The notes under the pieces were generated by a model. The model saw only the letters and a list, made by a program, of their open reading frames with translations. It had not been told where the DNA came from and made no database searches. A DNA stretch of 64,000 bases from Noviherbaspirillum autotrophicum. Its GTDB lineage: Bacteria; Pseudomonadota; Gammaproteobacteria; Burkholderiales; Burkholderiaceae_D. Position numbers and translations under genes: made by a program. Position 1 is the stretch's first letter. Each line of letters starts with the position of its first letter. Below, piece by piece: positions 46,041-55,044 of the stretch. The stretch is taken from NCBI RefSeq assembly GCF_000818395.1, contig NZ_JWJG01000028.1:4790615-4854614 (forward strand). Reading direction: 5' to 3'.

Positions 46041-46739
46041 CTATCTAAAGGACTTGTGCGCCGCGACCGTCAGCGTGGTGCCGGTGAGATCGATTGCCTT
46101 GATGGAAATGCTGCCGAAACTTGCGCCGGAAGCGTCGCCCTTGACACGGATATTGTCGAAATTGATTTCGCCGATCGAACTGGGCATGGACAGCGTGATC
46201 GAGCCGTCCGGATTGACCTTCGACTTGGCGCGCGCCGGGTCGTACACTACATCCTTGATCGTGGTGTCCGCTTCCAGGAAATCGAGCACCGGATTCATCG
46301 CGCTCACCAGCTTGCCGAGCGTCTTGACGCCCGCGTCTTTCGACCTGACCTGATGCAGCAGGCTGTCGTCGAGCCCCTGGGCCGCGATTTCACCGAGGTC
46401 TTCCTCGCTCAGCGCCAGCAAGCCGCTGCGGCCCTCCTGGCCGGTCGTTTGCACACTGATCGGCGCCGCGGGCGCAGGCGCGACCGCCAGCGCCTCGAGC
46501 GGCGCGAACAAGGCGGCGGCGAGCGCGGCGGCCAGGCGCAGCTGGCGCTGCTTGCGCAATGCGCGCTCGATATGGTGCTGAGTAAGAAGATTCCACTCGG
46601 CGAGAATGTCGCCCAAGCGCTGGCCCGTCTTGCGCTGCTGCGCAATCGCCTGCGCCAGTTGTTCTTCGGAGATCAGCTTTTGCCTGACCAGAAGCTGGCC
46701 CAGCAGCGATTTTTCGTGGCTTTGCGAAAACCAGCCCAT
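46041..46739 (-). CDS. MshEN-like domain fused to membrane helix and DUF6160-like secreted domain
   Basis: 232 residues. Residues 10-65 hold two tandem copies of the 24-residue MshEN pattern (L-L-G-Q-L-L-V-R-Q-K-L-I...Q-Q, five residues, then R-L-G-D-I-L...Q), the c-di-GMP-binding domain of pilus and type II secretion ATPases. A hydrophobic helix (about 68-90) follows. The rest resembles DUF6160-type surface proteins: L-S-E-E-D-L-G-E-I-A-A-Q-G, then I-N-F-D-N-I-R-V-K-G and G-S-I-S-I-K-A-I-D-L-T-G. The ATPase part is absent. It could sense c-di-GMP inside and carry a module outside. I know of no characterised example; the DUF assignment is from memory. Confidence 0.6.
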   Translation of the reverse strand: MGWFSQSHEKSLLGQLLVRQKLISEEQLAQAIAQQRKTGQRLGDILAEWNLLTQHHIERALRKQRQLRLAAALAAALFAPLEALAVAPAPAAPISVQTTGQEGRSGLLALSEEDLGEIAAQGLDDSLLHQVRSKDAGVKTLGKLVSAMNPVLDFLEADTTIKDVVYDPARAKSKVNPDGSITLSMPSSIGEINFDNIRVKGDASGASFGSISIKAIDLTGTTLTVAAHKSFR

Positions 46740-46933
46740 GTTGCCCGCCTTTCAATGGAAGCGAATGGCGCGCTGCGGCGCCTAGGATTTGCGGCAACTG
46801 CCGCATGCATGATTCATCTTAATTGATGGAAACCATGCCTCCAAGCAACAAGGTCTGCGATGTCAACAAGTAGTAAAGCGGCCGCCTTCCAAGTAATTAA
46901 AGAGGCCGATTAAAGAAGTCGGTGGCAAGGCGC

Positions 46934-47503
46934 TTAATCTTTCTCTCTTGCCAATGCGAGGAATTCGGTCCGCAGCGGGAAGTTGGTCTGCATTTCGCCC
47001 AGCAATGCCGACGTCACCGTTTCCTGGCCGGGCGTGCGAATGCCGCGGCTTTCCATGCACATGTGGCGGCAGCGGATCACCACGCCAACCGACAAGGGCT
47101 GCAAATGCGTCATCAGCGCCTCGGCGATCTGGATCGTGAGCCGTTCCTGCACCTGCAGCCGTTTGGAAAAGCATTCCACCAGGCGGGTCAACTTGGACAG
47201 GCCGACGATGCGTCCGTTCGGCGTGTAACCGACGGTGGCGCTGCCGAAGAATGGCGCGAGATGATGCTCGCAATGGCTGTAGACGGGAATGCCGCGCACC
47301 ACGATCAGTTCATTGTATTTTTCGGCGCCATCCTCGAACACTTTCAGGATATCGGCCGGGTCCTGGCCATAGCCGGACGTCCAGTGCTTCCAGGCGCGGT
47401 CGACGCGCTCCGGCGTATCCTGCAATCCCTGGCGCTGCGGATCCTCGCCGATATGGCGCAAAAGGCGCCGCCAGTCATCCGCTGAAAAATTATTGTCATC
47501 CAT
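46934..47503 (-). CDS. folE: GTP cyclohydrolase I, type IA
   Basis: 189 residues. Zinc and catalytic residues are in place: S-H-C-E-H-H-L-A-P-F-F-G near residue 76, G-L-S-K-L-T-R-L-V-E-C-F-S-K-R-L-Q-V-Q-E-R-L-T, and R-C-R-H-M-C-M-E-S-R-G-I. It converts GTP to 7,8-dihydroneopterin triphosphate, the first step to folate or tetrahydropterins. It is cytoplasmic and forms a decamer. A small zinc-ribbon gene lies 24 bp upstream on the same strand, so the pair is probably one operon. Confidence 0.96.
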   Translation of the reverse strand: MDDNNFSADDWRRLLRHIGEDPQRQGLQDTPERVDRAWKHWTSGYGQDPADILKVFEDGAEKYNELIVVRGIPVYSHCEHHLAPFFGSATVGYTPNGRIVGLSKLTRLVECFSKRLQVQERLTIQIAEALMTHLQPLSVGVVIRCRHMCMESRGIRTPGQETVTSALLGEMQTNFPLRTEFLALAREKD

Positions 47504-47527
47504 GTTGAACTCCCTGGCACAGGGCCG

Positions 47528-47743
47528 TTAATGGTGGTGCGCCCAGTTGCCATCGGCCGAGGCAAGGTAGGATTCGACGGCATCCTTCTGGCCGGTCGCA
47601 TGGCGCATCACTTCGCCACAGGTGCAGATGCCCTGGTACGGCTGGATATGGGAACAGGCGGAGACTTTTTGCAGAAATACCGTCACCGGCTTCGAACATT
47701 TCGTGCACTTGAATGTCAGTGTACGTGATGGCTTTTTGCTCAT
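47528..47743 (-). CDS. Small zinc-ribbon protein, 71 aa
   Basis: Start at the ATG at 47743, with GAAGGAAGG before it. Two cysteine pairs occur, F-K-C-T-K-C-S and C-T-C-G, giving a plausible zinc ribbon; the His-rich end is W-A-H-H-H. I do not recognise a named family. It precedes folE by 24 bp on the same strand. A zinc-enzyme partner next to a Cys/His-rich small protein suggests a helper role or metal handling, but this is only inference. Confidence 0.62.
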   Translation of the reverse strand: MSKKPSRTLTFKCTKCSKPVTVFLQKVSACSHIQPYQGICTCGEVMRHATGQKDAVESYLASADGNWAHHH

Positions 47744-48113
47744 ACCTTCCTTCATTGATTGAACGTGACAACACAGCATTCGCCATTATCGCCTGAAGAC
47801 GTTTCGGCTGCCTGTGGCTGGACGGCTGTTGTAAAGCAGGACATTGATGTAGCGCGTAAGTCTTTTTGCAAAGAGCAATATATAATACGCACCCCCTGCT
47901 CTACTGGCCGCAATGGACATGGATACAGGAAGGCTGCCTTCGGATGGTTTCATCTTGTGGCAGCAAAACGATTTGCCTCGAAATTGATCAACATTATTAT
48001 CCCCAGCAAGTAAGACCGACGCACCAGAAACAGCATGGCGCCCGTTGCGCCGCTGAATTCGCATGGCTGTCATGACCCCATGCAGTGCGCCGCATCTTGC
48101 ATTGATTGAAGCA
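47744..48113 (+). promoter_or_regulatory. rpoD upstream region with candidate -10 element
   Basis: This 370-bp non-coding region has no RNA gene that I can see. A perfect TATAAT lies at 47881-47886, but I cannot find a good -35 at 16-18 bp, so the promoter assignment is weak. A long leader of some 220 bp would follow. The usual rpsU-dnaG genes do not precede rpoD here. Confidence 0.35.
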
Positions 48114-50618
48114 ATGACCAAACCCGTTAAAAAGCTGACATTAACTGCTAAGACTGCCAAGCCGGACGCGACGCCGGCCGACGTCGGCATGGCGCGCACC
48201 ATCGAACACGCTGCAGACGCGCTGCAACCGCCGACCAAGGTGACCGTCGTAACCAAGCGTTCGCGCCTGCTGTCGGCCGCCAAGGAAACGGTCGCGCCCG
48301 ATGTGGCTGCGTCCGACGTTCCGGCTGCCGGCAACGCGCCGGCGCCAAGCGCCGAGCCAGCCGCGTCCGAAGCAGCCAAGCCGAAAGTCGTCGTGGTGCG
48401 CAAAGCCGCGTCCAGGGCCATGGCCAAGCCGGCGCCCGAGCGCAGTGCGCCGCCTGTCGCGACCGCCACTCCCGCCGCCCCTGCTGTCACGGCGGCGCCG
48501 TCGGCACCAGTGACGAAGGCCGCACCGCGCCAGGAAAAGCCGGTGGCCGAGCCGACTGTGCCATTGGCCGAGATCGACACTTCCGGCTACACGCTGCCGG
48601 CGGTGAAGGTGCCGGGCCGACGCGGCCGACGCCCGTCCGAATACCAGCCGGAGCACGACGAACTGGCCGCGGTCAACGCGGTGGAACGCGCCGAAATGAC
48701 GGCGGCGTCGCGCGCGCGCAAGAACGCCAGCACCGGCATGAGCGCGGAAGACATGGAAGTGCGGCGCAAGCAGATCACGGCGCTGGTCAAGGCCGGCAAG
48801 GAACGCGGCTTCCTGACCCATGCCGAGATCCACGACCATCTGCCCGACGATTCGACCAACCAGGATACGCTCGACAGCGTGATCTCCACGCTGACCGACA
48901 TGGGCATCGCCGTGTACGAACAGGCGCCCGACGCCGAGACGCTGCTGTTGTCGGATAACGTCGTGTCGGTCACGGACGACGACGCGGAAGCGGCGGTCAC
49001 CACCGCCCTGTCCAGCGTCGACGCCGACTTCGGCCGCACCACCGACCCGGTGCGCATGTACATGCGCGAGATGGCGACGGTGCCGCTGTTGACGCGGCAG
49101 GGCGAAATCGAGATCGCGCAGCGCATCGAAGCCGGCTTTACCGACATGATGCAGGCGGTGTCCGCCTGCCCGGCCGCGATCGCCGAAATCCTGGCCCAGG
49201 TGGAACGCATCAGGAAGGAAGAAATCCGCATCGACGATGTGGTCGATGGGCTGGTCGACCCGAACGTGTCGGACGAGGCCGTCACGGCGGTCAGCACTGC
49301 GGCCGACGAGGAAGACGACGAGGAACTCGATGACGACGCCGCCGATGACGAGGAAGACAGCAGCAGCGGCAGCGGCGCGGCCAGCCTGTCGGAAGAACAG
49401 CTGGCGCAGCTGCAAAAGACCGCCCTGGAGCGGTTCGCGCTGATCGCGGCGCATTTCGACAAGATGCGCGCGGCGGCCGAACAGGAAGGCAGCCAGTCCG
49501 CCGCCTACCGCGAAGCGCAGCAGGCAATCACCGCCGATCTGCTCGGCATGCGCTTCACCGCCAAGGTGGTGGAAAAGCTGTGCGACATGCTGCGCTCGCA
49601 GGTCGAGGAAGTGCGCCGTCTGGAACGGCAGATCCTCGACATCGTGGTCAACAAGTGCGGCATGCCGCGCGAGCATTTCATCAAGGTTTTCCCGGGCAAC
49701 GAAACCAACCTGGCCTGGGTCGATGCCGAAGCCGACAGCGGCAAGGCTTACGCCGTCACGCTGCGCCGCCACATTCCGGCGGTGAAGGAATACCAGCAGC
49801 GGCTGGTCGACTTGCAGGCGCGCGTGTCGCTGCCGCTGGCGGAACTGCGCAAGATCAACAAGCAGATGACGACCGGCGAGATGAAGGCGCGCAACGCCAA
49901 GCGCGAAATGGTGGAAGCCAACCTGCGCCTGGTGATTTCGATCGCGAAGAAATACGTGAACCGCGGCCTGCAATTCCTCGACCTGATCCAGGAAGGCAAT
50001 ATCGGCTTGCTCAAAGCGGTGGACAAGTTCGAATACCGCCGCGGCTACAAGTTCTCGACTTACGCGACCTGGTGGATCCGCCAGGCGATCACGCGCGCGA
50101 TTGCCGACCAGGCGCGCACGATCCGCGTCCCAGTGCACATGATCGAAACCATCAACAAGATGAACCGTATCTCGCGCCAGATCCTGATGGAGACCGGCTC
50201 CGAGCCGGATGCCGCGACGCTGGCAAAGAAGATGGACATGCCGGAAAAGAAGGTGCGCGAAATCCTGAAGATCGCCAAGGAGCCGGTATCGATGGACACG
50301 CCGATGGGCGACGACGGCGATTCGCAGCTGGGCGACTTCATCGAAGACGGCTCCACGCTGTCGCCGGCCGACGCCGCGATGCATACATCGATGCGCAACG
50401 TGATCCGCGACGTGCTCGATTCGCTGCCGGCGCGCGAAGCGAAGGTGCTGCGCATGCGTTACGGGATCGACATGGCGGGCGACGCCACGCTCGAAGAAGT
50501 CGGCAAGCAGTTCGACGTCACGCGCGAGCGCATCCGCCAGATCGAGTCGAAGGCGATGAACAAGCTGCGCCACGCCTCGCGTGCGGACCGGCTCAGGACT
50601 TTCCTGGAAAGTAATTAA
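48114..50618 (+). CDS. rpoD: RNA polymerase sigma-70 factor, primary
   Basis: 834 residues from the ATG at 48114. The first ~215 residues are a Lys/Ala/Pro-rich low-complexity extension. Region 1.1 lies at about 218-280, region 1.2 at [10 protein letters not shown] (311-320), and the non-conserved insert has an acidic run (398-415). Regions 2.1-2.4 run from [13 protein letters not shown] to [12 protein letters not shown] (602-661), region 3 from R-T-I-R-V-P-V-H, and region 4.2 is [18 protein letters not shown]. It ends with a strong terminator and has no dnaG in front, unlike many relatives. The extension is long but of a betaproteobacterial kind. Confidence 0.97.
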   Translation: MTKPVKKLTLTAKTAKPDATPADVGMARTIEHAADALQPPTKVTVVTKRSRLLSAAKETVAPDVAASDVPAAGNAPAPSAEPAASEAAKPKVVVVRKAASRAMAKPAPERSAPPVATATPAAPAVTAAPSAPVTKAAPRQEKPVAEPTVPLAEIDTSGYTLPAVKVPGRRGRRPSEYQPEHDELAAVNAVERAEMTAASRARKNASTGMSAEDMEVRRKQITALVKAGKERGFLTHAEIHDHLPDDSTNQDTLDSVISTLTDMGIAVYEQAPDAETLLLSDNVVSVTDDDAEAAVTTALSSVDADFGRTTDPVRMYMREMATVPLLTRQGEIEIAQRIEAGFTDMMQAVSACPAAIAEILAQVERIRKEEIRIDDVVDGLVDPNVSDEAVTAVSTAADEEDDEELDDDAADDEEDSSSGSGAASLSEEQLAQLQKTALERFALIAAHFDKMRAAAEQEGSQSAAYREAQQAITADLLGMRFTAKVVEKLCDMLRSQVEEVRRLERQILDIVVNKCGMPREHFIKVFPGNETNLAWVDAEADSGKAYAVTLRRHIPAVKEYQQRLVDLQARVSLPLAELRKINKQMTTGEMKARNAKREMVEANLRLVISIAKKYVNRGLQFLDLIQEGNIGLLKAVDKFEYRRGYKFSTYATWWIRQAITRAIADQARTIRVPVHMIETINKMNRISRQILMETGSEPDAATLAKKMDMPEKKVREILKIAKEPVSMDTPMGDDGDSQLGDFIEDGSTLSPADAAMHTSMRNVIRDVLDSLPAREAKVLRMRYGIDMAGDATLEEVGKQFDVTRERIRQIESKAMNKLRHASRADRLRTFLESN

Positions 50619-50643
50619 GGCCGGCTCTGCCAGTGCTGAAACG

Positions 50644-50678
50644 AAGGCCGTCTGCCGTCAAGGCAGGCGGCCTTTTTT
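50644..50678 (+). terminator. Terminator of rpoD
   Basis: A 13-bp stem AAGGCCGTCTGCC/GGCAGGCGGCCTT (one G-T pair), loop GTCAA, then T6. It begins 26 bp after the rpoD stop. A textbook intrinsic terminator. Confidence 0.92.
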
Positions 50679-50797
50679 ATTGCAAGACAAATCCTCAGGT
50701 CACTCGCCCCATAGCCAGGCGGCGCCGCGAGCCGATAAAATGACGGCCAACGACATTGCCGCGTAACGATGCGGTGCACCGAAGGCGGGAGGAAACC

Positions 50798-51265
50798 ATG
50801 CATGCCATTCTTAAAGTCGCGTCCGCCGCTGCGCTGGCGCTGTTGTCCCAGGCCAGCGCCCATGCATTCGACCTGATCACCGAGGCCGAATATCGCCAGG
50901 AAATGGCGGCGCAGGCGAACGGCGTGCGCGAGATAAGGCGGCGCGCCTTGCCGGCGCCGGGCGCGCCCCGCATCGAAGTGCTGGCGCCGAACACGCAGGG
51001 CAGCGTCGCGCCGCCGTTCGACATCCGCGTGAAATTTGTCCCGGAGAATGGCGCGCAGATCGTCGCCGATTCCTTCAAGGTGTTATATGGCATGTTCGCC
51101 ATCGACATCACGCAGCGCGTGATGCAGGCCGCCCGCTTCGAAAACAACGTGCTGCGCATCGAGAAGGCCAACATCCCGGCCGGGAAACACCGGCTGACGC
51201 TGAAGATCATGGATAACCAGCAGCGCGAGGCGCAACAGGAGCTGTCGGTCGTGGTGGCGAACTAA
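50798..51265 (+). CDS. Secreted hypothetical protein, 155 aa
   Basis: From the ATG at 50798, with GGGAGGA upstream. The signal peptide (K-V-A-S-A-A-A-L-A-L-L-S-Q-A-S-A-H-A) is clear. The mature protein has an Arg-rich linker (R-E-I-R-R-R-A-L) followed by a beta-sandwich-like segment: P-F-D-I-R-V-K-F-V-P-E-N-G-A, D-S-F-K-V-L-Y-G, and a last strand G-K-H-R-L-T-L-K-I-M-D. This resembles a single Ig-like domain; the family is not recognised. Periplasmic role unknown. It ends one base before the convergent lipoprotein gene. Confidence 0.72.
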   Translation: MHAILKVASAAALALLSQASAHAFDLITEAEYRQEMAAQANGVREIRRRALPAPGAPRIEVLAPNTQGSVAPPFDIRVKFVPENGAQIVADSFKVLYGMFAIDITQRVMQAARFENNVLRIEKANIPAGKHRLTLKIMDNQQREAQQELSVVVAN

Positions 51266-52351
51266 TCACGCCCCGCCCGCCAGCGCCGCCAGGAATGCCT
51301 TCCTGATCTGCCGTCCGCACTTGACCGACACGCCGTAGGCGACCGGCTGCGTGTCATGCCGCGACAGGATGCCGTAGTACTTGCGGTCCGGCGTAATCCA
51401 CGGATAGAAGCCGAACTTGCCCGGACTGGAATAGGCATCGACGCTGCCGTTGCCATGTTCCGATTCCACCCAGTAGTTGTACGCATACGACCACGGTTCG
51501 CCCAGCGCCTGGATGGGCGAATACGCGACCTGCGAGGCACAGGTCAGCGGATCGGCGCAGACCGCATCCTCGCCCAGATGCGCGCCGATGACCAGCTGCA
51601 GGTTCATCAGCTTGCGCAGGAATTGGGCATAATCTGCCGCGCTCGCCTGCAGCCCGCCGGCAATGAGCGGATCGAGCGGCGCCATGTTGAAGCCGCGGCC
51701 CAAGCCCAGCGTCGCCTGATACTCCTGGTCCAGCTGCTTCGAGGTGAAATTGGCCATGCCCAGGTCGACCGTCGCCAGCTTCTGGTCGTGGCCGCCGTCG
51801 TAGTCGAAGCGCCCGACCGTATTCGGGTCGGGCGCGCTGATGTTGCCGGCGGCATTGCAGGCGCCGACCGTGGTCTTGCCGATGCAGGCATCGTCGTTGA
51901 ACCCGGTATAGCCGGACAAAAAGCGCAAACCGTCGCGCAGTGTCGGGTCGGCGCGCACCTGGTCGATGCCCTTCTTTTGCAGCACGTAGGCACCGAACAC
52001 CCATTTCGATGCCGATGCAATGCCGAAGTGCGACGTCGCGGTGACCGAGCCACCGCCCTCGGAATGGGAGACCAGGGGGGTGGCACTGGTGGCGTCGCCA
52101 ATTTCCCAATAAAAATCCCCCAGCGCCGACGTCGCGCATAAAGGGTCGGTCGCTGCCGCCTGTTTTGCAGCAGCGACTGCCTTGTCCATGGCCGGCGCCG
52201 ACGTCGACGTGCCCGGCTGCGTCGTCAGCGCGGCATTGTCGGCCGGCGCGGGTTCGGTCCCCGAGCCGCCCCCGCCGCATGCGGCAAGCGCTAGCGCCGC
52301 GGTTAGGGATGAGACGGCGCCGGCATGTGACAAGCGTGATAAACCTCGCAT
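51266..52351 (-). CDS. Serine-hydrolase-like (beta-lactamase-related) lipoprotein
   Basis: 361 residues from the ATG at 52351, with GGAG six bases upstream (an ATG at 52363 is possible). The lipobox is L-A-A-C followed by a Gly/Ser linker. The mature domain carries S-A-S-K in I-A-S-A-S-K-W-V-F-G-A-Y-V, a match to the S-x-x-K catalytic motif of the beta-lactamase/penicillin-binding superfamily. Y-A-Y-N-Y-W near residue 295 may be the Y-x-N motif. The K-T-G triad is not evident. It is probably an esterase or peptidase on the outer membrane, or an inactive relative. Cys pairs suggest disulfides. Confidence 0.68.
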   Translation of the reverse strand: MRGLSRLSHAGAVSSLTAALALAACGGGGSGTEPAPADNAALTTQPGTSTSAPAMDKAVAAAKQAAATDPLCATSALGDFYWEIGDATSATPLVSHSEGGGSVTATSHFGIASASKWVFGAYVLQKKGIDQVRADPTLRDGLRFLSGYTGFNDDACIGKTTVGACNAAGNISAPDPNTVGRFDYDGGHDQKLATVDLGMANFTSKQLDQEYQATLGLGRGFNMAPLDPLIAGGLQASAADYAQFLRKLMNLQLVIGAHLGEDAVCADPLTCASQVAYSPIQALGEPWSYAYNYWVESEHGNGSVDAYSSPGKFGFYPWITPDRKYYGILSRHDTQPVAYGVSVKCGRQIRKAFLAALAGGA

Positions 52352-52477
52352 TTCCTGCTCCATAAGATATGGTTCGATGCGCTCACTCTAGCCAGCAATC
52401 CTGTAATTTTTATGGAAACCGCCGTGGCGCCGATTGAGCGTGGCACAATGCCGCGAAGATTCTCCGTCACCATTCCC

Positions 52478-53155
52478 ATGAACCGACCCTACCAGGTGCT
52501 GCTGGTCGAAGACGATCCGCTGATTGCCAAGACGCTGGCGATGAGCCTGCGCTACGAAGGCTTCGAGCTGTCGCTCGCGGCCACCGTGCGCGAGGCGTTC
52601 GACGCCCTGGCGGAGCGGCGCTTCGACATGGCAATGCTCGACGTCGGCCTGCCCGACGGCAGCGGCATCGACTTGTGCCGCGATCTGCGCGCGCGCGACG
52701 CCGGCCTGCCGATCCTGATGCTGTCGGCGCGCACCGACGAAGCCACCGCCGTGGCGGGCATCGAGGGCGGCGCCGACGACTATATCCGCAAGCCCTATGG
52801 CTTGAAGGAACTGACGGCGCGCATGCTACGCCTGCTGCCGCGGCAGCGCCAAGAAAGGCAGACGGCGGCCTTCGGCCCGGTGCGCATCGATCCGCAGCGG
52901 CGCGAGGCCCACGCGGGCGACGTCGTGCTGCAGCTCGGGAAAAAGGAATTCGACATCCTGCTGCTTCTGGTGCGTGCGCAGGGCGACGCCGTCACGCGCG
53001 AGCAGATCCTGGACATGTTCGACGACAGCAGCGCGATCTACGACCGCACCATCGACTCGCACCTGAGCCATTTGCGCAAGAAGCTCAAGGACGCCGGCGC
53101 GGCGGTTCGCATCTCGGCGATTTACGGCGTCGGCTACCGGATGGAGGCGCCATGA
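52478..53155 (+). CDS. OmpR-family response regulator
   Basis: 225 residues from the ATG at 52478. The receiver has V-E-D-D-P-L, phosphoacceptor Asp in A-M-L-D-V-G-L-P-D-G, T/S at L-S-A-R-T-D and K in I-R-K-P-Y. The C-terminal winged helix ends in D-S-H-L-S-H-L-R-K-K-L-K and I-Y-G-V-G-Y-R-M-E. Its stop overlaps the kinase start by four bases (ATGA). The target genes are not evident. The divergent lipoprotein gene, 126 bp away, is a natural candidate. Confidence 0.93.
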   Translation: MNRPYQVLLVEDDPLIAKTLAMSLRYEGFELSLAATVREAFDALAERRFDMAMLDVGLPDGSGIDLCRDLRARDAGLPILMLSARTDEATAVAGIEGGADDYIRKPYGLKELTARMLRLLPRQRQERQTAAFGPVRIDPQRREAHAGDVVLQLGKKEFDILLLLVRAQGDAVTREQILDMFDDSSAIYDRTIDSHLSHLRKKLKDAGAAVRISAIYGVGYRMEAP

Positions 53156-54561
53156 GCCGCGCGCTGTGGCTGCGCTTTCTCGGCGCCAGCGTGTTCTTTG
53201 CGCTGGTCCTCAGCGCGCTCGACCTGTTTCTGGCCAAGGAAGTCGCCGGCAGCGCGAGCGACGACGTGCAGCACAGCGTCTATCTGTTCGTCGCCCGCAT
53301 CGTCGAGGAACAGCCGTACGCGCAATCGGTGCGGCGCGTGGCCAGCCTGGGCGCCGAATCCCCGGCGATGCCGCTGCAGCTGTGGGTGGTATCGGCGTCG
53401 GGCCAGGTGATCGCCGCCAGCGCCGCGTACGACCCGCCCGCACGCTTGCGCGCGCTCGCGCGCCCGGCGCAGGTGCATGAGATCGTCAGCTACGGGCGCT
53501 TCTTTTCAGGGGGGCCGGCCGGCGCGGTGGTGCGCCTGAATGCCCCTGCACCGACCTACCTGCTGGTCCACAATCCGGGCGTGCCGGGGCGGCACACCTT
53601 CCGCACGCTGGGTCTTTTGTTCATTGCCACGGTCGCCGGCGCCATCCTGCTCGGCCTGGCGCTGGTGCTGCTGTACCTGCGCGGCCGCTCGGCGCAGGCG
53701 CGGCAAGTGATTGCGCAGATGGAGTCGGGCAACCTGTCGGCGCGCTTTGCCGGCGACCGGCTCGACGCGATCGGCCACCTGATGACGGACTTCAACCGGA
53801 TGGCCGATGAGATCGAGCGCCTGGTGACACGCCTGCAAACGACCGAAAGCGCACGGCGCGAACTGCTGCAAGAGCTCGGCCATGACTTGCGCACGCCGCT
53901 GACCAGCCTGCGCACGGCGATCGAGACGCTGACTGTGCACGGCGAAGCAATGAGCCCCGCCGAGCGGGCGGAATTCTTCAAAGTCGTGAACGGCGAACTG
54001 GAATATTTCGGGAAGCTGATCGACGACTTGTTTTTCATCGCCGACATCGACGAGCCGCGCTACCGCAAAATGGCCGAGCGCATCGACATCGAAGCCTTGG
54101 TAGCGGCAGAAATCCAGGCAGCACAAGGCAAGGCGGGCGCGCGCGGCATTCGCTTCGAGCTGGACTGCGGTCCGGCCCGGCCGATGGTCAGCGGCGACGC
54201 CTACCTGATCGCGCGGCTGTTTCGCAACGTATTCGACAATGCCACGAGATTTGCCACCTCGCGCGTGCGCGTGGCAATCCGCGTGCATTCCGGCGCGGTC
54301 GCCGGCGTAGTCGAAATCGCAGTCGAGGATGACGGCCCCGGCATGGCGCCGGAGGCCATCGCCGCATTCGGGCAGCGGCGCAGCCGCCGCGTGCCGGCGG
54401 GCGCCGGGCAACCCCATGTGTCGCTCGGCCTGGGGTCCGTCATCATCAAGGCCATCGCCGCGCTGCATGACGGCCAGCTCCAAATCGAGAGCCATGCAAC
54501 CGATGCCGCCATCGCGGGTACACGCCTGACGATCACCCTGCCCTGCGCTTCCTGCGAATAG
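53152..54561 (+). CDS. Sensor histidine kinase, partner of the upstream OmpR-type regulator
   Basis: 469 residues. Two membrane helices (about 5-28 and 150-178) flank a ~120-residue periplasmic sensor. A HAMP linker (180-235) leads to HisKA with His244 (G-H-D-L-R-T-P-L-T-S). The ATPase domain has N-V-F-D-N-A-T-R-F-A, D-D-G-P-G-M-A and S-L-G-L-G-S-V-I-I. It should phosphorylate the regulator encoded just upstream through coupled translation. The signal is unknown; the sensor has no family I recognise. Confidence 0.93.
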   Translation: MSRALWLRFLGASVFFALVLSALDLFLAKEVAGSASDDVQHSVYLFVARIVEEQPYAQSVRRVASLGAESPAMPLQLWVVSASGQVIAASAAYDPPARLRALARPAQVHEIVSYGRFFSGGPAGAVVRLNAPAPTYLLVHNPGVPGRHTFRTLGLLFIATVAGAILLGLALVLLYLRGRSAQARQVIAQMESGNLSARFAGDRLDAIGHLMTDFNRMADEIERLVTRLQTTESARRELLQELGHDLRTPLTSLRTAIETLTVHGEAMSPAERAEFFKVVNGELEYFGKLIDDLFFIADIDEPRYRKMAERIDIEALVAAEIQAAQGKAGARGIRFELDCGPARPMVSGDAYLIARLFRNVFDNATRFATSRVRVAIRVHSGAVAGVVEIAVEDDGPGMAPEAIAAFGQRRSRRVPAGAGQPHVSLGLGSVIIKAIAALHDGQLQIESHATDAAIAGTRLTITLPCASCE

Positions 54562-55044
54562 CGGCCTCGGATTCGGCGCCGCGCCCCTGCGATCGGCTAT
54601 TAGCATATCGCCAAAATATCTATATGCAGCACCGGGGGCCGCATGGAGTTCGGAAAGTACTCTGCTATAGTTCAGGGTTTGAGCCGCCCCGCCATACCGG
54701 CCTCCCGGCATGGCCGCCGGAGTTCACGCTGCATCAGGCTTTCCGCCTGCTCGACCCGGTCCCGACCCGCCGCTGCGCCGCTTGCGCAAGCCGGCAACCG
54801 AGAATGATGTCGAGCGATCCCGCATTGAACCGATCAGCAAAATGAGCCAGCCGCTCCAAGCCAGCGGCGGCCGCCGGCGCGGCATTAAGCCGTGGACGCG
54901 CCGGCATCGGCGCGCATTCGGACGGAATTAATGCTTTGATAATGGACGTGATGCTGTGCAGCACTTTGTCCGCGACGCACTGCTCCGAAGGCTTTAAAAT
55001 AATCATCTATTTGAAATATTCTTTTAGCTTCTGAAAGGCGAACC
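54562..55044. other. Non-coding region before fpr
   Basis: About 480 bp. The small frames here have no ribosome site or motif. Near the right end TTTAAAAT (54993-55000) and an AT-rich stretch could be part of the fpr promoter, but no well-spaced -35 is present. GAAAGG lies before the fpr start. I see no RNA gene. Confidence 0.4.

Noticed and set aside
47881-47886. TATAAT as a firm rpoD promoter
   Set aside because: No acceptable -35 at the right distance; reported only as a weak candidate.
48141-50573. Minus-strand open frame of 810 codons
   Set aside because: Antisense shadow of rpoD; composition is low-complexity His/Arg/Val with no domain.
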